Assembly: GCA_015179125.1 (NCBI GenBank)
Contig: WHVA01000040.1
Coordinates: 248,001 to 312,000 of the forward strand
Direction: 5' to 3'
Source of the DNA: Gautieria morchelliformis
Taxonomy: Eukaryota; Basidiomycota; Agaricomycetes; Gomphales; Gomphaceae
DNA length: 64,000 nt
The notes beneath the pieces are model-generated. The model ran no database searches. It had not been told where the DNA came from and saw only the letters and a program-made list of their open reading frames with translations. Positions 1-8,699 of the stretch are shown piece after piece (position 1 is the first letter of the stretch; every line of letters starts with the position of its first letter). The translations under genes and the position numbers were made by a program.

Positions 1-1
1 T

Positions 2-667
2 CGTCGTGCCCTGCATAAACTTGGCTTAGCTGACAAGTATGAGGGTATTGCAGAACCAGATGGCACCGTCAGCATGACGGAAGCGCTTGATGACGAGGAC
101 GCACCGCGTCCTTTCAAATGTTTCCTTGATGTCGGTCTCAAGCGCACTTCAACGGGAGCTCGTGTGTTCGGCGCTCTAAAAGGCGCATCCGACGGTGGTA
201 TATTTATACCCCACTCCGAGAAACGCTTCCCCGGCTATGATGCAGAAAGCAAGCAGCTTGATGCAGAGGTGCTTAAAAAGTACATTTTCGGAGGTCATGT
301 CGCTGAATACATGGAAAGCCTGGAAGAGGAGGATGATGAGAGGTCAGTTTTGCACCATATGCCTCTGGCATCTACTGACGCCATCTTGCATAGGTTCAAA
401 AAGCAGTTCGCGACCTACCTGGCGGACGGCATTGGCTCTGAAGACATGGAGGAGCTTTACCAAAATGCGTACGCGGCGATCCGTGAAGATCCCACGTTCA
501 AGCCCACAGAGAAGCCGAAAGACTGGAAGGCCGAAAGTCTCAAGTACAAGGTTGCTCGACTTACGAAGGACCAGAGGCAGGAGAGAATCCAGAAGAAGAT
601 CCAGGAGTTCAAGGAGAGTGGGGGCGATGCTATGGAGGAGGATGCCGAAGAGGAGGACGACGAGTAA
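2..667 (+). CDS. RPL5: 60S ribosomal protein L5 (uL18), C-terminal part
   Basis: Large-subunit protein that binds 5S rRNA. The 5' end lies outside the window; frame 2 is open from base 2. The protein shows the typical uL18 stretch FKCFLDVGLKRTSTGARVFG, then KRFPGYD, KYIFGGHVAEYM, and an acidic tail (EEDAEEEDDE). I place a 51-nt intron at 343-393 (GTCAGT...TACTGAC...CATAG): removing it joins EEEDDER directly to FKKQFATYLADG as in other L5 proteins. The intron is a multiple of three without a stop, so an unspliced reading adds 17 foreign residues and would escape a simple ORF check. Exons <2-342 and 394-667. Identification is firm; the intron is inferred from family alignment and splice signals. 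Confidence 0.95.
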   Translation, partial: RRALHKLGLADKYEGIAEPDGTVSMTEALDDEDAPRPFKCFLDVGLKRTSTGARVFGALKGASDGGIFIPHSEKRFPGYDAESKQLDAEVLKKYIFGGHVAEYMESLEEEDDERSVLHHMPLASTDAILHRFKKQFATYLADGIGSEDMEELYQNAYAAIREDPTFKPTEKPKDWKAESLKYKVARLTKDQRQERIQKKIQEFKESGGDAMEEDAEEEDDE

Positions 668-871
668 GGGCACGCGATGTCTCATGCAATTACTTTGGGC
701 AGCTTTTAAAATGCACAATCAATATGCACATGCTATGATGGTCCCAATTGTTTGGTCGCGGTTATGACATAGCCCCGATGAGTCAATGACTCATGTCATG
801 CGTGACACATAAGGATCCATATAAGCCCCCCAAGTTAAACCGTCATGTGGGGTCGAAACTCCTCAGCTCTT
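668..871. other. Intergenic, RPL5 to paralog A
   Basis: About 200 bp between the RPL5 stop and the favoured start of the next gene. It must hold the RPL5 3' processing signals and the promoter of paralog A. I see no clear TATA box and no additional gene. Confidence 0.5.
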
Positions 872-2132
872 ATGTCAAATTATCAACTCTATCAGCAAGC
901 TCTAACCTCTGCAGGTCATGGTACTCCGCTATGGGAGCCATCCAGTACCACCAGCCAAACTGCGTTGCGAATTGGAGATGTTGGGTATCTTCGGTTTGGC
1001 ACATTCGTTCGCTTGTTCAATGTCACCTTACCCTCTGGACACCGGGAAAACGAAAACGGAGAACCAGAGAACTATGTTCCTTTAGTGGTGCATCCCACTG
1101 AATGGCATCGCACAGTAATACCGAAGGGAATCATAGCAAGCTCTGGTATTCAGGTTTCAAGTTTGCAGCAGGATGACAGGTCAGCCATCACCTCGTTTTG
1201 AGAAAATACCGAATTGACAGTATGACTTGTAGTCCCCACGTCAGTTTTAGATGTACAGACAAAATCGGAGCAGTGATCATGGCGGAAGATGACGTGATTC
1301 GCGAGGACGTCGTGAATCTGGGGCCGTTTGCAGACTACGCTGCTACCCATTCGCACACCTGGATCAGATTCGCGCGGCATACCCTCATGCGGGAAGTCGC
1401 ATTGCACGAGCTGATCCTATTGACTGGCTGTGATCTCACTCGTGGCCGGTACTCCGTCACAGTGTTCAATGGTGCCCATACTTCAAAGAGGCCTGGGCAC
1501 GGTGCCTCCTTCCAGCTTGCTCGCCCCGGATCCGGAACGCGCCTCTGCCCGAATCCAGAAGCCATCAGCTATTTTCAGCATAACTACGGGCCTTCGTCGT
1601 CAATGCGATCCGTGACGCCATGCTTGTTTATACGTGGGTTCAAGCTCTTGGATCGCCATGTCGAGAGAATGGAGGACGAGGAAGCAGATCGGAACGAAAT
1701 TGAGGACAGCTGCGGTACTGCTCAGGTATGGCTGGAACCTTTACATTGAGATAGGCTGAGCTGATCCCTGTCTTGCATAAGTCACGCGGGCCATTGGATG
1801 CCATCTTACGCTACTTATGTGATGTACGTTGCTGTTCGAGTACTACGAAAAACACTTACGCATTGGTGTAGAAATCGGATGCGGATATGGCGATCACTCA
1901 TGATCTTGATCTTATACGGCTGCTACATGTAAGTAGCATGGCTAGCTGATGTTGGTTTTTTCTAACTCTATACCCAGAAGGACAAGGTTTCTTGGGATTA
2001 TAACTACGTTTTAAAGAGACTACGAAAGGGTCGCCCATCATTTATCAGTGAAGGCCCAGGTACTTCGTTCACTCCCATTCCATCGTGCCGCTTGCTCACA
2101 TCCTCTCATAAACAGTGGCATCTCTCATATAA
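872..2132 (+). CDS. Lineage-specific basidiomycete protein, paralog A
   Basis: Member of a family of unknown function that I recognise from mushroom-forming fungi. Landmarks in order: GHGTPLWEP, RIGDVGYLRFGTFVRLFNVTL, a CTDKIGAVIM strand, a long helix ending LILLTGCDLTRG, then CLFIRGFKLLDRH and a C-terminal AITHDLDLIRLL motif. Inferred exons 872-1179, 1245-1725, 1782-1823, 1872-1928, 1978-2059, 2116-2132 stay in frame and give 328 residues ending SEGPVASLI. I start at 872 (MSNYQLYQQ), although an upstream in-frame ATG exists at 845. The VGD...FVRLFN region and GCD motif recur in paralog B downstream, so the pair arose by local duplication. There is no signal peptide or membrane segment. No function can be assigned. 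Confidence 0.75.
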
Positions 2133-2905
2133 AGCGGCTTGTATCCAATTTTGTAACCACCCGTTGACCCGATTCTCGGAAACTGTCGTCTGATAACCTT
2201 GCATGTATCCCTAGCTTGATCTGTGATACTATTATTCTAATGTAATCTCGCTATGTCGAAGTGTCCATGTATCCTATCATAATTTTCTGTTCTGGGTTGT
2301 TATGTCAGGTGCCGTCACGAAATGGAGCCTGTCGACTTCCATTGATGCGCGTGGCGGATGATCTACACGCCACTGAGCGCTGAGCGGTGAGCCCTCACCT
2401 CACTCGCGATCGGGCCAGATAAAGTTGCACGGTACCACCTGTCACCGAATTCATGTTCAGGTTCTTTGTAAGTTGTTGAGAATTTAAAATAATGTGAATT
2501 AAATGTGGTGTGGGGCAACCCTTGACGTCCACTCTGGCTATGGCATACTAGGCGTAGGAAGGATCCTCTCTGCGTTGAAGAGTACAGTAGATGTGAGGCT
2601 TCAAGCTTCAAGCTTCAGGGCTCGCGCAAACTCTTCAGCGTTCAGCGTGCATCGACAGGCTTTAGTAAGCCTGAAGGCCGCGGAAGCATATCTCGCGTTG
2701 TCCTTATATAGTACCGCTGAGCGGCATGGCATTTGGAGCTACCTGCTATCGGTAACCCGGGCCTTTCGATGAACGAGACCACACCGGTTTACAAAACCTG
2801 TATGCCCTGCTCAGTCTAGTCAACTACTCCAGCCATATTCATATATATCCTCCGACATCGACGAAGGACACATACCAAGGAACTTGAAAGACTCGCTAGT
2901 CGCAG
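2133..2905. other. Intergenic between paralogs A and B
   Basis: About 770 bp without a convincing gene. It contains a short tandem array of the unit CTTCAAG at about 2598-2618 and a 2383-2400 stretch rich in GAGCG. The short ORFs on both strands have no recognisable domain. It presumably carries the terminator of paralog A and the promoter of paralog B. Confidence 0.5.
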
Positions 2906-4612
2906 ATGGCAGCAGCACACAGTATTTATGCCGACGAAATGACGAGTTTGATGCACGGTACATAGTATTACTGCCATCCTTGAGTGTTATGTCTCTCACT
3001 GACTGCTACCTCCAAAGGCTACCCATTATGGGAGCCGGAATGCCATCCTGAAGTATCAATAGCAGATGTCGGATACATAAGGCATGGTCGCTTTTGCCGT
3101 TTGTTCAATGCCTCGCTGCCCCCAGGCGATTCGTTAAACGAATTTGGTGTACCTGAGGGTTATGAGCAACTAAACCTAGACGAACGTGCTATAGTCGAGC
3201 GTAGGCTTCCGCCTGGTCCCATGGCCTCTCGCTCTATTACAGGTCATGGAGGAGGCATTGAATTCACTGGGTTAGTTCTTAGTTCCATCTTCCGTGTGAC
3301 TTACCGATCGTAATCGACCCGCCGCAGAACTATCCTACAAGCTGGACTGGTAGGCTATGACATTCTCTCATTACACATGCTATTGACGGATTGTATTGCC
3401 GATCTAGGGCTTTCAGTTCTCGTGTGCAAAGGACCGAGGTGCAGTTCTAATCATCAATTCGGAGGCTCGTCGTAAGGATTCAGAACAACTTGGGGCATTC
3501 AAGAAATATATGCTCAAACACTATAAATCCTGGTGCTCGTTTGCAAATAACGAACCCCTTTCTCGAGACATCTCGCGAAGTGATCTTGTCTTTGTGACTG
3601 GTACGCGCACTCGATTTGAGAAGGAGTTAGCTCAGCGATGTCGTAACAGGTCGTGATAATACCGCAGATTGGGCCGTCGCAGCTTTTTCAGAACGCACCA
3701 CGTCAGGTAGGTCCGAGATTGTGCTCAGCCGGCTTGAATTCATAATCCCTTTCCATCATTCCAAAGGGGGTGTTAATTTCCAGGCCAGTTACCCGGGTGT
3801 TGCAGGGGCAGGCTTCTCAATCTGGGGAAGCTGGACGGGATTAAGGTGAAATTATATATGCTCCACATATTTCCTTTATGGGAATTGATACATCCGATGG
3901 CCAGGAGTATGCATGCAAACTGTGGTCCTCGAATATCCCGAAACTCTGACGAACTAGTCAGAATCTCTGGTGGAGAAGCGGGCCATGTTTGTGCAGCAGA
4001 TCTTGGCGAATATGATCAGTGCATATTCGTTCGCGGCCTCCGTGTGATGGATCGGACAAGTCAAGTTCGCCAGAAACTTCGGCTCAAGGTTTCCAGTAGC
4101 TCTGGTGGCCTGCACTTGCTTCAACAACCGTGGATGTCACGGAATTCGTCCGGCGATGGGAGTGGTACGGTTAAAGGCCGGACCAATACTACTAAAGGTA
4201 GCTGGGGACAACAGCATACCCAAGCAGCAGACGGTTCCGCATCGGATAAGCGAGACGCTTCAACGGAGGTCGAGATCGGGTCAAATGAAATTGAGACATA
4301 TGCTCCCGTGGAATTATTGCTTGCATATATGCTCCAGGTCTGTCCGCGATCTCGATATTTTCTCATGACGTGCTCAGTCCATATCAGAACTCCGAAGCGT
4401 CAGTCGCGATTGCTCACGATGATGATCTGGCTGCAATTATAAAAGTGAGATCGATTCATTTAACCTTTATTTTTTTCCTGACCATTGCTTAGGCACTCGG
4501 ACAGAAAAATGGGTCGCTCGATTTTGAACTTCTACTCAGTAAAGTTCGTCCACGTGTAGTTGTCGACTCGGAAGGAGGTTCGTCCCTAAGACCTTCTCTA
4601 ATGATCACATAA
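2906..4612 (+). CDS. Lineage-specific basidiomycete protein, paralog B
   Basis: Second copy of the family at 872-2132. Shared landmarks: YPLWEPE, IADVGYIRHGRFCRLFNASL, FSCAKDRGAVLI, a helix ending DLVFVTG followed by RDNTADWAVAAF, then QCIFVRGLRVMDR, VAIAHDDDLAAI and LLSKVRPRVVVDSEG. Inferred exons 2906-2957, 3018-3270, 3328-3349 (22 nt), 3408-3600, 3650-3706, 3767-3845, 3905-4337, 4388-4444 and 4493 onward keep frame throughout. Reading on without further splicing ends at TAA 4610-4612 (421 residues). However, a good intron at 4578-4631 would instead carry the frame into the BFR1 homologue (next entry), and this matches where paralog A splices to its last exon. It has an intron after the first 52 nt that paralog A lacks. 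Function unknown. Confidence 0.7.
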
Positions 4613-4631
4613 AACAGCATATTTTCCACAG

Positions 4632-6182
4632 TTGGAACTATCTCACTCGATCCTCCCAAACCTCCTAATGGGCATGTGGAGCCCGTTAACGGAGCTCATG
4701 ATGAAGAACAAGAGCGCATCAATGGCATGATCAATGTTTTACAGATACGACTGGTAGGCCGTTTATTGTCTCCCAAGTCACTTTTACGAGTCACACTGTA
4801 GAATGATACACGAGACAGATTATCGCTGATATCGAAAACAGGACGTGGAGCCCAACGTCGGACAGCCCTTCGCGCCGAATTGGGAACAATACGGGATCAA
4901 CAAATGGCTAGTAAAGCATCTCGCGACGCAATGACTGTTGAGCTCAAACGTTCTCAAGAAGAGATTCGCGTCAAGGTTCTATGCCAGCTGCTTCATGTCG
5001 TTCCATGCTGACCATACGGCATGCAGATCAAAAGTATACAGGGCTTGAGGAAGAGGTTACCGGCTACGAGCATTGACGAGCTCGAGTCTAAGACAAGGCA
5101 TGTACTACTTTCACCACGGTATACGATGTTGATCCCAAACCTAAAACTTCCAGATCCCTTGGTCGGAAAGTCGAAGCAGGCAACATGGGCCCCTCAGACG
5201 AGAAAAAGGTTGTGGGCCAAATCAACAGCCTAAAACGATCTCAGACCACTATCGAGCTTTATCAGACACTCCAGGCCGAGGTGGATACAAACCGGGAACA
5301 GGCTGATAGGTTGCGAAAACAGCTTGATTCTCATCCAGGCAACCTGGCCGAGCGATACGAGGCTGTGCTTGCGGACCTTGACGCGCTCCAGAAGGAATCC
5401 GATGAGGTATACGCTAATCGTGAACAACTATATCGCGAGCGTGATGAGTTGCAAAAACAGCTGTCGGCATTGCATGAGCAACGCCGACAGGCTGCCGATC
5501 AGTTCCGGGAGAAACGTAACGCATACTGGGAGAAGCTTACTGAGGATCGTGCTCGGGAAGCTGAACTCTTGCGCGCACAAAGGACTGCTGAAGGGGAACG
5601 GAAACGCGCCGAGGCAAGAGAGCAGCTCTTGGAAAGGGCACGTGCCCCTGCATTCGCAATTGAGATACGAGACTGCCGTAGCCTGCTGGAATACTTCTCT
5701 AGCAAAGCAGATCAGAGTTCAGCCCCTAGTCCACCGGCTACGGTGACGGGAGCGGAGCGGCCACCTCAGTCGCCGTCAAGCGAAAATCATCCAGGAGCCG
5801 GTTGGGTGCCATTGAAAAAAAAGTCAGAAGGGGAGGATTTCTTCATAGGTGGGAAAGGTAAAGCAAAGAAAGGACAGCGACGAGGAACATCGGTGGCAAC
5901 TACATCGAAGGTCAGTATACCCCTTGGTATAATGTCCACCCTCATATCACTGGCGATTGCCCCACCAACAACGACCTCCGAAATACCCAGTACCATCGAA
6001 GATATCAAAAGGAAAATTGAATGGTTCGAGGGTACGTTGAAAGAATCCAGCAAAGCTAATCCAACACTGAAACTCCCTTCGCAGCCAACCAGACAAAAGC
6101 AACGGAAGAGAATGTGGCACGGACAGAAGCCGAGCTACATCGAATAGGGCATTACAGTGCAAGTCGCAGTATAACTGTATGA
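4632..6182 (+). CDS. BFR1: BFR1-like coiled-coil protein (nuclear segregation/mRNP)
   Basis: Homologue of yeast Bfr1, a polysome- and ER-associated RNA-binding coiled-coil protein implicated in secretion and ploidy control. Recognisable blocks: EEQERINGMINVLQIRL, SLISKTGRGAQRRTALRAEL, SIDELESKT...KVEAGNMG, a long charged coiled coil, then FFIGGKGKAKKG and the C-terminal WFEANQTKATEENVA block. Exons 4632-4753, 4802-4975, 5027-5097, 5154-6031, 6085-6182. Splicing 6032-6084 is needed to recover the conserved end. The intron 5098-5153 has a GC donor. No in-frame ATG precedes the conserved EEQER region (first one at 4727; an in-frame stop at 4610-4612 upstream), so either an unseen first exon exists or the gene is fused to paralog B. 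Fused length would be 857 residues. Confidence 0.85.
5098..5153 (+). other. GC-AG intron in BFR1
   Basis: Intron of 56 nt with donor AG|GCATGT and acceptor TTCCAG. It is required to join ESKT to RSLGRKVEAGNMG, which restores the family pattern; no GT donor gives that frame. Confidence 0.7.
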
Positions 6183-6296
6183 CCTTCGATATCCCATGTA
6201 CTCGTATAATTACTTATTAGGAGTTGTACTATGTTCGCTTACAGTACATATTCCAATTTGAAAGTCCGACCTTACCGCCACTGCAAAGCCATTTGC

Positions 6297-7619
6297 ATGG
6301 CTATCCCTTCTGCGCCCCACCGCATTATCACCGACTCACAGCACATGTCGGCCAATGGCTCGCCTACGTCCGGACCTATTCTGTTGGACACATCTCACGG
6401 CGACAAAGCACCCGAATCCGCTGGTCACTATGTACCTCCTACGAGAGTAATTGAGCTCGAGACGCTGCTCCGTCAACGGGATGCGCAAAATGAGAAATTG
6501 ACCGTAGGGAGATATTAGTACCCTGGCATCACGAATATGCTACTGAAACACGTGCGTACGCAGGTTGAAGTGACGACGTTGCGACGTTACTTGGCGAAAC
6601 AGCCTACACCGTCCACTTCCGAGCCAATTACCTTACCTCCGCCTCTGCTTTCATTGCTTCTTCCGTATATGGCTGATCCATTAGCCACGGAATCCTCTAG
6701 TCCCAGCTCCAGCTCGGTGATGGTGGCGCTCACGCAGCGCGCGAAGCTGTTACAGGAAGAAAATGACGAGCTTTACGAGCTACTCAAACGTAGCGAGACT
6801 GGTAGGCTAAAGGAGGAGGTGCGTGGGCTGCGTCGCGCTATGAAACGGATGGAAGGCGCGCTCACCGGTGAGTGGCGCGTGCGGGCATGTCATTTACATG
6901 GGACGTTGACATTTGCGCTCTGTTCATTCATGAAGAATCTCATTCGATAATTAAAACACTGTCGTGCGCTTCCTACCAGGCTATACACCTGCTGTCTCTG
7001 CTGATTACAGTCACGTGACAGAACGGAGCTTGATAAATGCTATGAGACGTTTTCGCGCACATCAGACGTGTATCCGTCAGACGGACCCTCCCAAACGTAT
7101 TCAGAAACCTCTGGAAACGCGCGAGGACGCACCAACCATGCGCCTCCGACCTCGAGACCCATTCCAACTGGTCCTCGTGCGCAAAAGCGACCGCGGCTTT
7201 CGCGTGGTTCACTGTCTCCACACCAGCCGACGAGGTCACTCTCTACACACCATGTAGAATCTGTCTCGCCTCGCTTGGCACCCAACCCCCGACATGGTGG
7301 TTCATCATCGAAGATGGAGGTAGACGAGGATGCGAGGGGTAGAGGACGAACGCCTGATAGGGATCGTGATCGGCACCGTGACCATGGCCGGGAGCGAGAT
7401 CGTGATCGTGAGCGTGGGAGGGATTTACCTCCCCATCCGGGATCCCGGAGATCCCGAGACAGAGAACGGGAACGAGACAGGGAGCGGGAACGAGAGCGGG
7501 AGCGGGAGCGTGTTGGTCGAAGAAACGGCGGTGGCGGCCGAGATAGGCGAGGGGCGAGGGGAAGCACCAACACAAATGGGACTGGCAACAGGGGATTGGT
7601 GGAGAGGATGGGGTTATAG
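6297..7619 (+). CDS. WTAP/Mum2-like coiled-coil protein with RD/RE-rich tail
   Basis: Resembles the WTAP/Mum2/FIP37 family, a structural subunit of the m6A mRNA methyltransferase complex. Supporting blocks: VIELETLLRQRDAQ, LQEENDELYELLKRSETG and a following coiled coil (ESHSIIKTLSTELDKCYETF). The last 100 residues are low-complexity RD/RE dipeptides (about 7340-7540), as in nuclear RNA-processing factors. Exons 6297-6503, 6564-6867, 6936-6963 (28 nt), 7022-7619 total 1137 nt and keep frame (378 residues). An in-frame ATG at 6231 is a possible longer start. The C-terminal disorder and the QEEN motif favour WTAP, but any nuclear coiled-coil protein with such a tail could look similar, so the family call is tentative; the gene itself is well supported. 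Confidence 0.6.
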
Positions 7620-8106
7620 AGCCGCGATCACGAATACTTTCATCTCGTGTGTTCCTATGTGGGGGCTACATTTATTCACAATGGAAGATTTGACTGTACT
7701 GGTGCGTGCATTTGTGCGTTCGCGATCTCAGGGCTACTGTACTAACGTTTATCGATATCAACCGCTCAGTTATTCTCTTTTATCCCCCGATGCTATCCTA
7801 CGTGTTTATGACCTTATGAGTCCAATACTTGCAACCTTGATCCACATTAGGATTAGACAACGACCCGAATGGTGATAGATAATACAGCTCTATTAGAGTG
7901 ACCAAGAACAGTAGTATGAATATGGTGGTGCGTAAGGTAGCAATAATGATGCGCGACGCCTTAATACCAAGGTAATACAAGTTAATTTAACTCTCTTGAA
8001 ACCGCCTGCGCCAGGCATTCTGGTTTCCAGTCCGCAAGAAAATCATTCTGGGAGTGTGATGCGCGTGGTATCATAGGGATAGAGTCGTTCTGTCTCGGAA
8101 GCGGGG
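7620..8106. other. Convergent intergenic region
   Basis: About 490 bp between the 3' ends of the WTAP-like gene (plus) and a small minus-strand gene. Only short ORFs; no domain or structured RNA recognised. It should contain both polyadenylation regions. Confidence 0.5.
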
Positions 8107-8493
8107 TCATGATGTAGTCTTGGATGGGGCAGTATGATGCTCGTTCGCGCGTGGGGACCAGCCACCACGAGAGGCGGCCTGGGAGTCACGGCATGGTGGC
8201 AGTGAAGCATGTGAGCCACTGGCCGGCGGAGGAAGGGCAGCTTTTGGGCCGTATGGCAAGGGTGGGAGACTGGCCGGCTGGCTGGATGCAGGAAGAGAAG
8301 TGTGTGGTTTGTGCCCTTTGGATGCCATTGCGAACTCGTCGCCGTCTATCCACATTGGTGCTGGTGCTGCAGGCTGCTTGCGTGTCTCGAGAACACGAGA
8401 GAGCAGACGAGGTGGGATGGGTGGTGGAGGGGCATTGGTGGGGAGTAGCAGACGGTGAGGGCGGGTGGATGAGCTTGGGGCGTCGCTGGGCAT
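8107..8493 (-). CDS. Small proline/serine-rich protein, unknown
   Basis: Intronless 128-residue frame on the minus strand with a low-complexity, Pro/Ser/His-rich sequence and one more ordered patch (MWIDGDEFAMASKGHKPH). I recognise no family. The main argument that it is real is its promoter: on the minus strand a good TATA box (CTATAAAAG) lies about 40 nt upstream of the ATG, followed by a pyrimidine-rich CTTGTCTGTTCTC leader. The plus-strand frame opposite it is Trp-rich and has no such signal. No signal peptide or membrane segment. It could be a stress- or development-specific fungal gene, or a spurious frame in a GC-rich stretch. Confidence 0.4.
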   Translation of the reverse strand: MPSDAPSSSTRPHRLLLPTNAPPPPIPPRLLSRVLETRKQPAAPAPMWIDGDEFAMASKGHKPHTSLPASSQPASLPPLPYGPKAALPPPASGSHASLPPCRDSQAASRGGWSPRANEHHTAPSKTTS

Positions 8494-8529
8494 TATTGGG
8501 TAGTTGGAGCGAGAGAACAGACAAGGGAG

Positions 8530-8537
8530 CTTTTATA
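8530..8537 (-). promoter_or_regulatory. TATA box of the small minus-strand gene
   Basis: Reverse complement reads TATAAAAG inside CGCTATAAAAGC, about 37-44 nt upstream of the ATG at 8493. Position and context fit a fungal core promoter with a short leader. Confidence 0.45.
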
Positions 8538-8699
8538 GCGAAGCGGTGCGCAGCGGAAGATTGTTGGCCGGTGTCTTATGCAAGCCATGCTAATAGTAAG
8601 CAACCCTTTGCCGGCTCGATCCTCAGATTGCTTCCGCGGCCCCTTCCTATTCCGCATCCGCAGATAAGTGTGTTTCGCGTCAGGTCTGCTATAAATCAT

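Noticed and set aside
7370..7515. Possible CRISPR or satellite array
   Set aside because: The repetition is irregular GAGCGGGAACGA-type codon repeats encoding RD/RE dipeptides, with no spacers.
7040..7588. 182-codon minus-strand ORF rich in RSRSRS
   Set aside because: Mirror of the RD/RE repeats of the WTAP-like gene; the plus strand connects to upstream exons in frame.
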